This document shows, one piece after another, positions 40,842 through 51,575 of a stretch of 64,000 bases of DNA. Within the stretch, counting starts at the first letter, position 1. Every line of letters starts with the position of its first letter. The translations under genes were made by a program, and so were the position numbers. The DNA is from Eleusine coracana subsp. coracana (Eukaryota; Streptophyta; Magnoliopsida; Poales; Poaceae). Below the pieces are notes generated by a model that had not been told where the DNA came from, did no database searches, and saw only the letters and a program-made list of their open reading frames with translations. The stretch covers positions 17,875,013 through 17,939,012 of the forward strand of contig CM064429.1 in assembly GCA_032690845.1 (NCBI GenBank), written 5' to 3'.

Positions 40842-42167
40842 TTGATATGCAAACAAGCTTGGTTTTCGCTTGATGATATTGCTTTTAGTGCTTTGCCTCC
40901 TGCTGTCACTAACCTTTTGCAGGAGTATGAGGATGTTTTCCCAGCTGAGATACCCCCGGGATTGGCACCTTTGAGAGGGATTGAGCATCAAATTGATTTG
41001 ATTCTGGGTGCTACTTTGCCAAACCGTGCTGCTTATAGGACCAACCCTGAGGAGACTAAGGATATACAATGACAAGTCCAAGACCTTTTAGATCGTGGGT
41101 ATGTTCATCAATCACTTAGTCCTTGTGCTTTTCCTGTACTTTTGGTTCCTAAGAAAGATGGTTCTTAGCGTATGTGTGTAGATTGTAGAGCCATTAATAA
41201 CATTACTATCAGGTATCGCCATCCTATTCCTAGGCTAGACGACATGCTTGATGTGTTATGTGGTGCTACAATTTTCACTAAAATTGATTTGCTTAGTGGA
41301 TACCATCAAATTAGAATGAAACTTGGAGATGAATGGAAAACAGCTTTCAAAACCAAATTCGGGTTGTATGAGTGGTTAGTAATGCCTTTGGGTTTAACTA
41401 ATGCACCTAGTACTTTCATGCGTTTGATGAATGAGGTTTTAAGAGATTTTATTAGCGAATTTTTGGTTATTTACTTTGACGATATCTTGATTTATAGCAA
41501 ATCCATGGATGATCATATGAGTCATTTGCGTGCTGTTTTTGATGCTTTGCGAGCTGCACGTTTATTTGATAACCTTGAGAAGTGCACCTTTTGCACGGAT
41601 CGAGTCTCTTTTCATGGCTATGTTGTGACTCCACAGGGAATTGAGGTGGATGAGGCGAAGATTGAAGCCATAAAGAGCTGGCCTGTACCAAAAACTATCA
41701 CACAGGTGAGGAGTTTTCTTGGTCTTGCAAGTTTCTACCGCTGCTTTGTAAAAGATTTCAGTACCATTGCTGCACCATTGCATGAGTTGACAAAGAAGGG
41801 CTTTGACTTCCATTGGGGTAAGGTACATCATGAGTCTTTTGATGCTTTGAATGACAAACTTACACATGCACCATTGCTGCAATTACCTAATTTTGATAAA
41901 ACTTTTGATCTTAAATGTGATGCTAGTGGTATAGGCATTGGTGGTGTTTTGATGCAAGATGGTAAACCTGTTGCGTACTTTAGTGAGAAAATTACTGGGC
42001 CTGTTTTGAATTATTCCACATATGACAAGGAATTATATGCACTTGTACGTTCTTTAGAGACATGGCGTCATTATTTGTTGCCCAAAGAATTTGTTATTCA
42101 TTCTGATCATGAATCACTTAAGTATATTCATTCTCAATGCAATTTGAACCGTAGACATGCTAAATAG
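40842..42167 (+). pseudogene. Reverse transcriptase and RNase H of element C
   Basis: 40842-41072 is the linker (PPGLAPLRGIEHQIDL, RTNPEETKDIQ) ending at TGA. A TAG at 41167 lies before the palm. 41172-42167 is a 331-residue frame with MCVDCRAINNITIRYRHPIP, FTKIDLLSGYHQIRM, the active-site IYFDDILIYSK, FHGYVVTPQGIEVDEAK and RNase H (LKCDASGIGIGGVLMQ, DKELYALVRSLE, IHSDHESLKYI). A TAG at 42165-42167 cuts RNase H. Confidence 0.9.
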
Positions 42168-43434
42168 GTTGAGTTTATTGAGTCTTTTCCTTATATTATT
42201 AAACATAAGAAAGGGAAGGATAATGTGATTGCTGATGCTTTATCTAGGCGATATACTTTGTTGTCTCAACTTGATTGTAGAATTTTTGGACTTGAGGCAA
42301 TTAAAGAACAATATGTTGCTGATGTTGATTTTAAAGATGTATTGCTGCACTGTAAAGAAGATCGTGCTTGGAACAAATTTATGTTGAATGATGGTTTCTT
42401 GTTTAGAGCTTACTGCCTATGCATTCCAGTTGGTTCCGTTCGTCTTTTGTTGTTGCAGGAGGCGCTTGGAGGTGGATTGATGGGTCATTTTGGTGCTAAG
42501 AAGATGGAGGATATTTTGGCCACACACTTCTTTTGGCCAAGGATGAGGAAAGTTGTTGAGCGTTTTGTTGCTCGCTGCACTAAATGTCATAAAATCTAAG
42601 TCTCGCTTGAATCCACATGGTTTATACATGCCACTTCCTGTTCCTTCTATTCTTTGGGCGGATATTTCTATGGACTTTGTTTTAGGACTGCCTATGACTA
42701 AGAGGGGGAGTGATAGCATTTTTGTTGTTGTGGATCGTTTTTCTAAGATGGCACACTTTATACCATGTCATAAAATTAATGATGCTACTTATATTGCTGA
42801 GCTCTTTTTCAAAGAAATTGTACGTTTGCATGGTATGCCTTCTACTATTGTTTCAGATCATGATGCAAAATTCTTGAGTCACTTTTGGCGCACGCTTTGG
42901 AATAAGTTGGGTACAAAGTTGCTATTTTCTACAACTTGTCATCCACAAACTGATGGACAAACTGAGGTTGTGAACCGCACTTTGGGCACTATTTTGAGAG
43001 CTATTTTAAAGAAAAATTTGAAGCAATGGGAAGAATGTTTGCCTCATGTTGAGTTTGCTTATAATCGGGCAACACATTCTACTACCAAGGTAAGTCCCTT
43101 CAAGGTAGTGTATGGTTTTGATCCCCGTACTCCACTTGATATACTTTCTCTACCTATTAATGAGAGAGTTCATGTTGATGCTAAGGAGCATGCTGAATTT
43201 ATTTTGCAAATGCATGAGACCACTAGACTTAGCATTGAAAAGATGAATGAAAAGTATAAAATTGCTGGTAGTAAAGGTAGAAAGGAAGTATAGCTTGATG
43301 TAGGAGATTTAGTGTGGTTACACTTGAGGAAGGATAGATTTCTAGAATTAAGAAAGTCTAAACTAATGCCTAGAGCTGATGGTCCATTCAAAATAATGGA
43401 GAAGATTAATGATAATGCATACAAACTTGAGTAG
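42168..43434 (+). pseudogene. Integrase of element C
   Basis: 42225-42599 carries the end of RNase H (IADALSRRY) and the HHCC region (GHFGAKKMEDILATHFFW, CTKCHK). A one-base frameshift near 42590 leads into the core 42553-43293 with ISMDFVLGLPM, STIVSDHDAKFLSHFW and TDGQTEVVNRTLG, all three acidic residues present. Stops at 43291 and 43431 interrupt the C-terminal domain (LRKDRFLELRKSKLMPRADG). Confidence 0.88.
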
Positions 43435-43860
43435 CCTCCTGAGTTCGGGGTTAGTCCTACTTTTAACATTTCAGATTTGAAACCATACATAGGAGAAGAG
43501 GATGAGCTTGAGTCGAGGACGACTCCACTTCAAGAGGGGGAGGATGATGAGGACATCACTCCTATGGATACACACAACACTCCTCCAATTCTGGACTTGC
43601 AAGGTCCAATGACTAGAGCTCGTGCACAACGACTAAATTTAGAGGTGAGCTCGTTCCTACGTTCTTCATTTTATGTTACTTTTGAGAATGGTTTGCTATC
43701 TAATGATTATTTTATGATTAGGAACCATGGAGAGGACCAGAAGATGATGGTAGAAGGAGTTGGGAACGTGGAGGACCAGCACGGGCTTGGAAGCCAAGGT
43801 GGAGGCCCAATCAAAACCGACTTCGAGTCTGTTTCAGGTCCCAGGACCATTCTACACTAA
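43435..43860 (+). pseudogene. Pol C-terminus of element C, encoded across the LTR
   Basis: The frame runs from the end of integrase (SPTFNISDLKPYIGEEDELE) through the polypurine tract and into the 3' LTR, ending at 43860. About 100 codons, including a basic GPMTRARAQRLNLEVSSFL and a Gly-rich GSQGGGPIKTDFES, lie inside the LTR. The same peptide is open in the 5' LTR and, in related form, in E-type LTRs. Confidence 0.75.
43531..43544 (+). other. Polypurine tract of element C
   Basis: CAAGAGGGGGAGGA directly before the 3' LTR start at 43545; also codes for part of the acidic EGEDDED segment of pol. Confidence 0.75.
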
Positions 43861-44460
43861 AACGGTCTCCCAGCACGCATACTGACTCGGATTTGGATGT
43901 TCTACATACGCACGGAAAGATAAGGAGAAGAACTTTCCAATTCCGCTGGCCTCTTGTCAAAATTCATCCGGAGCCATTGGGAATCATCGAAACAATAGAG
44001 GGTCCAGAATCTGTGTCGGTGTTGTGTCCCCTATTTTTGGCCTTTGGGCTTTGTATCCAATTGAGCCCAATTATGGGTGCGTTCAGAGGGTCTTGCACGA
44101 CCCTAGGTCTTCATATACAGCCACCACCACACCATTAGGGTTCGGGTTTTGCTTAGATCAATTCTATTCATAAATAGTGTCGCCGTTCATCAGTTTGTGA
44201 GACCCCAACTTCGTGAGCTTAATCATTCAATTGTGTTGCATCCTTCTTTGTTCTTGCTTGTGTTTTTGATTCGCAGGCAGGGATTAGCCTTCTCGGCAAG
44301 GTCAATCGTCCTTGGACGGTTGATAACCAGAGGAGACGTCGTGCTGTGATTGCGGGGTTTAGAACGTGCTGTTCTGAAGCCGGATCGATTTGTGTGTCGC
44401 CTCCGACCAAATCAACTTACCAAGAACCTTTCGGAAGATCGGGAACCCTTGTTCACATCA
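43545..44460 (+). repeat. 3' LTR of element C
   Basis: 916 bp, TGATGAGGACATCACT...TTGTTCACATCA, with numerous point differences and small indels from the 5' LTR, so C is not a very recent insertion. Confidence 0.92.
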
Positions 44461-44465
44461 TGTGC

Positions 44466-44599
44466 TCTAGCTCATAATCTTGTACCTTTGCATGAGTAGG
44501 CTCCTTTGCTATCTTGTTATTGTGTTCTTTGTGTCTTTGATTACTAGCTTGCATAGGAGTTTCTATTACCTTGTGTGTGATCCACTAGTATGCTCGGCA
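44466..44599. other. Right part of the sequence hosting element C
   Basis: Continues 36667 after removal of C. It contains GATTACTAGCTTGCATAGGAG, a diverged repeat of GATCACTAGCTTGTATAGGA at about 36593. No gene. Confidence 0.4.
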
Positions 44600-45744
44600 T
44601 ACACAAGGCAATTCCATCTTGGACACACGTTGTAACCGAACATGGAAGAGTACAATGGACAGATAGGACTGTCACCTCCTACTGCCTACCTCTAACCATG
44701 GATTACGAGGTGATCAATACTACCTAGCTATCTAAGCATCGTGCTTAAACATTTAAATAGAATTCTAGCATTGATCAAAATCTAGAATCACCAATTGGAT
44801 TAACAAATACTAGGCACACGTAACTCTAACCCTACGGATTAACAAGTCATGAGCTAAGCAATTGCAATCGTAATTAGATATCAAACCCATGTTGAAGCAT
44901 AACAACTGGACTAAAATACAACTAGCATTATAACATTTAGACTATAGTCAAGGTATATGACAATCATGACAATAAGGTAGCAAGTCTGTATCATCATGAA
45001 AGCATAAAGTCCTATAACATGAATATGATATATAACAAAACAAGGAACACATACCATAAGCATAACTATAAGGGAGAACTATAATGGAATAGAATAAAGT
45101 CATAATAATAAAATAGAATAAAGGTAAAGATACAAGAGCCATACCAATACTCCTATGACTTGGAGACTTGAGCAAGGCTCCTCCTACACTAAACTCCACT
45201 CGGACTAGGAAACTACAAAGTGAAAGAAGGAAATGACTAGCTCTTGAGTGTGTGTGTTGTAGTGAAGCTCTCCCCTTCTATTTATAGGGGCCAAAGGTCG
45301 GTTCTCGAGAGTAACCACCACGAAATGGCCCTGCATCGACCTTTCCAATGGGCTCAAGAGTTGACACATGGAAGCCCGCCAGAAACGGGCTCAAGACTTG
45401 GTCGGGCGACTAAGAGGGGGGAGGACGGCCGATAGACCAGTGGGCCCTTTTAGTTTGTGCTTTTTTGGGGTGACAGGTAGGTGGGTTCTCTTCTGAATTA
45501 AGTTGGCGTTCTCTAGAGGAATCCTATGCAGCCACGTATGCAATCCAAGGGATGTCCAGTTGGCACCGTCTCATTGGCCCAAACGATGTTTCCCTGGATT
45601 CTGCTCCATTTTTCCATATATATTTTTATCAAATCCCTACATGCACAAAATTATTCCTAACTAACATGAAAGTATGAAATGCTAAGTCTTCCTACTTTTA
45701 TAGGTACATTGACTATCAAAATTGGTACTTAACGACCATCAACA
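44600..45744 (-). repeat. Truncated Athila-type LTR
   Basis: On the minus strand it begins TGTTGATGGTCGTTAAGTACC at 45744, the same start pattern as D and H LTRs. It contains the conserved GACAGTCCTATCTGTCC block near 44660 that both relatives share. TATAAATAG is on the minus strand near 45272-45282 with a degenerate palindrome pair (GGTCGGGCGAC and CGGCCGATAGACC) about 110-160 bp upstream. The 3' end of the LTR is missing on the left; the exact breakpoint near 44600 is uncertain. Confidence 0.7.
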
Positions 45745-46559
45745 GGCAGTGTCCATGGAGGCACCAATTAGAGGGGCGCTGTGCCTCACGCCGCTAGCAA
45801 GGCCACAGTTGCTGGCGCCGCTAGCGCGGGGCCGACGCCTCTGAATAGGCGAGTCATCCCTCCCCTGACGCCGGCTAAGCACGAGTTTATCAAGGCGGAT
45901 AGGGTTAGAATGAAAGATTTGTGCCAGCCCTTCTCGAAGCAGTCAGCACGGGTTATGTTGAAGGGTACACCCCTGAGAAGATGGACGTGATTCATGGTGC
46001 CGCCCATCCTCACGTGGACGCCCTGGCAACTACATACGAGGAGGAGGCGCTCCCCAGGATTGAAAATTAAAAAACAGTTAGTAGGAGTCTTTTAATTTTT
46101 GTTATTTGTTTGAATAATGGGTCATCATGCCCGAAGTATTTACTTGAAATTTCAAACTCGTGTGTTTGTTTAATTTCCTTGGCCCGTAATGGCCTTAAAC
46201 AATATCAGTTCTATTTATTTCTTTGTTCAACCCCTTTCCTTTTATTATGACATGCAAAGTTTGAGCCCTCGGACCTCTCAATACTTAGTCCTATTAGTGA
46301 TCACCATTGCCATGGCCGCTGGGGATCGCATGACGTTGCACCGTCCGACCGAGTGGACATTGAGTCTCTTTTGCCTGTGGTTTACTTTGTTCGTTGCCAC
46401 AATGAAGTCGGGGGTCATCGGTTTTGGACTTAGCAATTTTTTTGAAAAAAGTGCGGAGTGTGGTGCGCCTCCTAGCCCCGGAGAATCGTTGACCCCTGGA
46501 CAGGGGTCGAGGATCACTGAAGAGCAGTCGACCTGCGTGGAAATTGAAAGAGACACAAC
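45745..46559 (-). other. 3' region of element G
   Basis: Sequence after the integrase C-terminus in element orientation. No supported ORF; short open stretches on either strand have no recognisable motif. It abuts the truncated Athila LTR at 45744. Confidence 0.5.
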
Positions 46560-47540
46560 TTTTAGGGATAGAATTTATGTAGCTATGAAATGTTCCACGC
46601 GTTCTTGAATTACTCGCCCTCGAGAGTCTTGAGCATGTAGGAGCAGGGCCAGATCACTCAAGCAACAATGAACGGTCCTTCCGAGAGAGGAGAGAGCTTG
46701 TGTCGGCCCCTGTTGTCTGGAACTCTGCATATAACGAGGTCGCTGACGATGAAGCCTCAGTTTCTTACGTTGCGGTCGTGGTAGCGGCATAGGGCTTGCT
46801 GGTACTTGGCCGAGTGAAGGAGTGTGATGTCTCGAGCCTCGTCAATCTGATCCATAGCATCCTCGAGCGAGGCTTCATTGCCTTGCTCATTGTAAGTGCG
46901 TACTCGCAGTGCGCCATAGTTAATATCCATGGGCAGGATTGCCTCAGATTCGAAGACCATGAAGAAAGGCGTAAAGCCTATCGCTCGACTCTAGGTTGTT
47001 CGGAGACTCTAGAGCACGGCGTGGAGCTATGCCGCTCATCGACCGCAAAATTGCTTCAAACGGTTGAAAATAACGGTGAGGTCAAAAATTCGTGGCTTCA
47101 GACCTAGGAGTATCATACGGTTCACCTGTTCAACCTAGCCATTCATCTTCGAGTGAGCGATGGCGATCCAGTTGACCCGGATGTGGTATTCATCACAAAA
47201 CTTAATGAATTTCTACCCTGTGAACTGCATGCCATTATCCGTGATTATGGAGCTCGGCACTACAAATTGATGGATGATCTTGAGAAAGAACTCGATTGCT
47301 TCCTCAGACTGGATTTTTGCTATGGCCCGGGCTTCGATCCACTTCGTGAACTTTTCGACCACGACCAACAAGTGGGTGTAGCCCTCAGTTGCCTTTTTGA
47401 GTGGTCCCACCTGGCCCAGCCCCCAGACTGTGAAAGGCCACATGAGGGGGATGGTTTGGAGAGCCTGTGCCGGCATGTGTGTTTGTCAGGCATAATACTG
47501 GCAACCTTTGCAGGTTCGAACAATGCGAGTTGCATCTCTC
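46560..47540 (-). pseudogene. Integrase core and C-terminus of element G
   Basis: 47213-47476 encodes MPAQALQTIPLMWPFTVWGL and the core start. The usual WGLDMVGPL is WGLGQVGPL here, so the first catalytic Asp is lost. The second Asp is in SSIITDNGMQFTG. The Glu region reads NG, stop, VEQVNRMI near 47110-47150. 46757-46960 gives EAILPMDINYGALRVRTYNE and ARDITLLHSAKYQQAL, and 46575-46757 the last domain in shifted frame. Inactive. Confidence 0.85.
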
Positions 47541-48740
47541 TGTTGGTATTTTTAATGAATGCAGATGAGTCCGCAAGCGCATGGAGAATACTGCTGTAGC
47601 ACTTCACCTCTGGAGTATTCCAAGAGTATCAAATTCACAGGGAACGTGTGTGCTAATCTTCTATTCTAATCGTCCAAGGACACCAAGATAACTATGGATC
47701 GGGTAGAGAATTCTAACTGGTAAAAGAGTCCTAATCAGAGTAAGTTGATACTAAGTTGCTTGCATTGGGCGTCTAGTTTTCCCCTGCATCCATAGTATGA
47801 TTCCGGCCAAGAGTCTACTATGTAGCCGAACGTGGAGGATTTCAAAGGACAGATAGGACTGTCACCACCTACTGCCTACCTCTAGCAATCCGTGGACTAC
47901 GTGATAAACAAAGGCAACCTATGGCCTAGACACCACACCTATGCTTTTGATTACTCCCTTAATCTCTGCGTACGATGGGCCAAGACTAAGGTCTCTAATT
48001 AAATAGAGCGCTGAGCGAGCAAAGCAACTAAGTACTAAAACTTACATAAAAAGGAAAACTAATAACCAGAAAAGAATCATGAAGACTTACTTAAAATGGC
48101 AAGCATCCGTCGAGGTACAAGCACGAAGAAGGGGTTGGACAGGTCCGAACCTCCTCTCCTGGACTCCTCCTCACTCTCCCCCTATTTTCTAAATGCTTTG
48201 GCAGCATTGAGCCTATTAGAAATGAAGTGCTAATTCTATCTTGAGGTGTCGAGAGAGTGAAGCCCTTTCCTTCCTTCTATAGCACTCTAAAGGCAGTTCC
48301 AGGGTCGGTAACTCCACCCTAAGGGGAATAACCGACATAGGAAAGGCGGTGGGGAACCAACCTCAGAAGATGGCCCCCACTGGGCTCAGCCCACCTTCGG
48401 CCGAACAGGGGGTGGGGCCTAGTGGGTCCTGCCTCCTTTGGTTGCCTGATGGGTGGCCCCTCTTTCTATCTGACATCGTAGGGTCTTTGGTTATGTTGGT
48501 TCCTTTCTGGAAGTGGGCCACTTGATCCCCGTGCTTGGCTTTGATTGGCCAGAAGTGTGTTTTCTCCCTTGATGATGTGGATTTCATATGAATTCCGTGG
48601 AATAATTACCTGCAACACATATTTACCAACACTTGTGGAACTTGTTAGTAATAAACTCCTACCACTATGTTGGTTGTTCGTTTTATCGCTTTCATGCAGA
48701 TAATCAACGATCTAGATTAGGCATTTAGTGACCGTCAACA
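47541..48740 (-). repeat. 3' LTR of element H
   Basis: 1200 bp; plus strand TGTTGGTATTTTT...GACCGTCAACA. One palindrome TTCGGCCGAA at 48396-48405 remains of the pair seen in the right LTR. A minus-strand TATA-like CTATAGAA lies at 48276-48282, 114 bp downstream in element orientation. Confidence 0.9.
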
Positions 48741-48770
48741 CTCCCACAGCCGGGGGCCAGTAGAAGCCTT
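48741..48770 (-). repeat. Internal copy of G flanking sequence
   Basis: Matches 55276-55305 at 29 of 30 positions. At 55276 this sequence is the integrase-coding DNA of G (GFYWPTAVG on the minus strand). Here it lies inside H, where the polypurine tract should be. Confidence 0.85.
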
Positions 48771-48803
48771 TCCACGGCCTCTTCTGGCTCCTTAGACCTG
48801 GAA

Positions 48804-49307
48804 TCATCCCTGGTGTGGGGAGTCATCTAGGCCATCCTGCTCGTAGCGGTAGTAGACATTGTCTCCCCACTTGTTGTGCAGAGTCTCCACGTGTTGCTCC
48901 CCAGGCTTCAAGGATGGCCCAACAATGTCCTCCTTGAAATGGTGGGCAGCTACCGACCTCTTTGTTGGAGTCGTCGCACGAGCCTTCATGGTCTGTGTGC
49001 ACCGAGGGGAAAGGGATCGCACGGTTGCGTGGGTAGGTGCAGGACTGCTCCCTCTAGTGCCTTCCTCTGGTGGTAGGATTGCCAGAGGAGCCACAGAGAT
49101 GGCTTTGACCTCCTCCATGGTCATGCCAATAGCTGTGACGGCAAGGTTCACCGGAGTGGGGACTCCGTCAAGCTCAAAGGTTGAAGTGGAGCTGGTGTGG
49201 GGGACCAAGCTTTTGTTGGCCATGGCTAAGGTGCTTGAAGGTGGAGAGGCCAAAGGAGGAAGATTGAGTTTGATCAAGTTCTGTTCTGGGACGAGGAAAA
49301 ACTCCAT
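48804..49307 (-). CDS. 3' extra ORF of element H, unknown
   Basis: 167 codons downstream of integrase. Pro/Ser/Thr-rich with a short hydrophobic stretch and a basic/charged C-terminus (VETLHNKWGDNVYYRYEQDG). A palindrome pair GTTCGGCCTAAC (49415-49426) and GTTCGGCCGAAT (49434-49445) lies about 110 bp upstream of its ATG. I do not recognise the protein; Athila elements can carry an env-like or ORF after pol but nothing here shows a signal peptide or membrane helix. Confidence 0.4.
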   Translation of the reverse strand: MEFFLVPEQNLIKLNLPPLASPPSSTLAMANKSLVPHTSSTSTFELDGVPTPVNLAVTAIGMTMEEVKAISVAPLAILPPEEGTRGSSPAPTHATVRSLSPRCTQTMKARATTPTKRSVAAHHFKEDIVGPSLKPGEQHVETLHNKWGDNVYYRYEQDGLDDSPHQG

Positions 49308-49414
49308 CTTTATTGACTCTCCGACACGAAGGGATGAGACTTACATGTCAAAAAGGATCGAGGTAGGTTAGGTTAACGCGCTCAAGGAAGCAGGGGGGTG
49401 GCTGTGCCGCCCCC

Positions 49415-49445
49415 TGTTCGGCCTAACAAGGGTGTTCGGCCGAAT
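49415..49445 (-). promoter_or_regulatory. Internal palindrome pair of element H
   Basis: Two near-palindromes, GTTCGGCCTAAC and GTTCGGCCGAAT, with 7 bp between them, in the same family as the pair in the H LTR. It is upstream of the 3' ORF, as in element D, but no clear TATA box follows; AATAAA near 49312 is the best candidate. Confidence 0.4.
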
Positions 49446-49656
49446 AGGGTTGGGCCCCGTTTGCCCCCTATTTCCTGGTTCAGTTGGGACAACAGGGGGT
49501 AAGGTCCAGAGATGGGTTAGGCCTAGTTCTAAGAAAAATGTCAAAAAAGGCTAATAGAGTATATTTAAGTCAATTAAATTGACCATATCTATTTCCTTAT
49601 CTAAATCTTCACTAGAATAAAAAAGCTTTAAGTGATGGCCATTTACTTTAAAAAGG
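49446..49656. other. Spacer between integrase and 3' ORF of H
   Basis: No ORF recognised; AT-rich towards the integrase end. Confidence 0.4.
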
Positions 49657-50807
49657 TTACTTGTGTCGTCTTGCACCGTGATCGCTCCATGAGAAGATGT
49701 GTCGATGATGGTATACGGTCCATCCCACTTGCTCTTTAGCTTTCCATGTCCGAATAGCTTTACCCAGGAATTGAAAAGTAATACTTATCTCCTGCCTTGA
49801 ACTCCTTAGGCTGGATCCTTTTGTCGTGCCATCTTTTGGTTTTCTCCTTGTAGATCTTGGCACTATGGTAAGCCTTGTCCCTCCATTCCTCCAGTTCTGA
49901 TATCTATATTTTTCTTTGGATCTCAGATTTCTGGAGATCCATATTCCATTTTCTGATAGCCCAGTGTGCCCGATGTTCCATCTCAATAGGTAAACGGCAG
50001 GTTTTGCCATAGACAAGTTGATATGGTGACATGCCGATGGGTGTCTTGTATGTCGTCCGATATGCCCAAAGTGCCTCGGGTATCTTGTTCTTCCATCCTA
50101 TCCCTATTTCTAGTACAGTCTTCTGGAGGATATTCTTGATTTGCTTATTTGAAGTTTCTGCCTGGCCACTGGTTTGAGGGTGGTATGGAGTAGCTATGTT
50201 GTGGCTCACGCCGAGTTCTCTTAGAAAGTGACAGGAGGTCTTATCAATAAAGTGCAATCCTCTGTCACTTATCACCATCCGAGGTGTTCCAAAACGAGGG
50301 AAGATTACCTCGTGGAACATTCTTCTGGCATTCTTTGCATCTGCTACTTGACATGGTATAGCTTCAACCCATTTTTATACATAGTCAACGGCCACCAAGA
50401 TATACTCGCAATCATAGGACTTTGGAAAAGGCCCCATGTAGTCAATGCCCCACTTGAAGATTGTATGTAAGGTGCATGGCATTGCGAGCAGTGATCCCTC
50501 CATGTTTCTGGCATCTCCAGCATTTTTGAATGAACTCTTTTGTGTCTTCATACATTGTAGGCCAAAAGAATCCACTCTCCCATATTTTTGCTTGAATGCA
50601 GAACACACTGTAGTGTCCTTCGTATGGAGATGAGTGACACTTTTCTATAATCTTAGCACCTTCAACTGTGGGGACACATCTTCTTAGCAACCCATCTGCA
50701 CATACTCTGTATAGGTATGGGTCTTCCCAAAGGTGTCGCCGACTCTCATATATCAGTTTCTTTTTATTCTCCCCTAGCGGTACATAACCTACAACCATGT
50801 AATACAC
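49657..50807 (-). pseudogene. Integrase of element H
   Basis: 50442-50807 has the zinc region (CHSSPYEGHYSVFCIQAKIW, CWRCQKHG) after a RNase H tail. 50375-50608 holds WGIDYMGPFPKSYDCEYILV with the first Asp. 49904-50320 holds PRMVISDRGLHFID (second Asp) and TSGQAETSNKQIKNILQ (Glu), then PYQLVYGKTCRLPIEMEHRA. 49657-50016 is the C-terminal domain in a shifted frame. Catalytic residues are kept, but frames are broken. Confidence 0.85.
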
Positions 50808-51575
50808 AATATCTGCATACTAGGGGTTGGTGTCGGTCACCTTGAGAAACATGTCATCTCGTAGAAAATCATTTATCAGTAGCTCCTGCATGTTAGTGAT
50901 TCGCGTACGTGACAAATGATCTGCTACAGAATTCTCTACTCATTTCTTATCTTTTATTTCAAGGTCAAATTCTTGGAGGAAGAGAATCCATCTAATTAGC
51001 CTAGGTTTAGCATCTTTCTTAGGGAGCAGAAATTTTAAGGCAACATGATCACTATAGACAATCACCTTAGCTCCTACCAAATAAGATCTAAACTTATTGA
51101 TAGCAAAAACAGCAGTAAGGAGCTCTTACTCAGTGGTAGCATAGTTTAGTTGTGCTCCTGTCAAAGTTTTGCTAGCATAGGCTACTGCATGATGATTCTT
51201 ATCCTTGGTTTGGCCCAAAATGGCCCCAACGGCATAATCACTAGCATCACACATGATTTTGAAAGGCAATGCACAATCAGAGGGTTGGATAATTGGGGCT
51301 GAGACGAGTGCCTTTTTAAGGGTCTCAAATGAGTTGAAGCACTCATCATCAAAATCAAAGGGTGCATCTTTAGCTAAGAGGCTAGTGAGGGGTCTATCAA
51401 TTTGAGAGAAATCCTTAATGATACGCCAGTAGAACCCCGCATGGCCTAAAAAGCTACGGATACCCTTAATGTTGATAGAAGGTCGAAGTTTTTCTATAAC
51501 TTCTATTTTTGCTTTGTCGACCACTATCCCCCTTTCGGACACTAAGTTTCCAAGCACTATGCCCTCTCGGACCAT
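50808..51575 (-). pseudogene. RT connection and RNase H of element H
   Basis: 51126-51575 encodes VLGNLVSERGIVVDKAK, GIRSFLGHAGFYWRIIKDFS and RNase H beginning FKIMCDASDYAVGAILGQ with AVAYASKTLTGAQLNY. A TAA-type stop follows, and the remaining RNase H (50808-51125) is open only in pieces. Confidence 0.8.

Larger units (their letters stand above)
36668..44460 (+). mobile_element. CRM-like Ty3/gypsy element C, structurally complete
   Basis: 7793 bp with two LTRs (36668-37582 and 43545-44460), a tRNA-Met type PBS, gag, protease, RT, RNase H, integrase, polypurine tract and 5-bp target-site duplications TGTGC at 36663-36667 and 44461-44465. Pol runs into the 3' LTR. Stops and frameshifts in gag, after protease, in RNase H and in integrase make it defective. 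Its LTR start and pol tail resemble element A and element E. Confidence 0.92.

Noticed and set aside
46189..46608. 139-codon plus-strand ORF in the 3' region of G as a TAT antisense gene
   Set aside because: Position would fit, but it overlaps the integrase C-terminus and shows neither coiled coil nor splice-like borders comparable with F.
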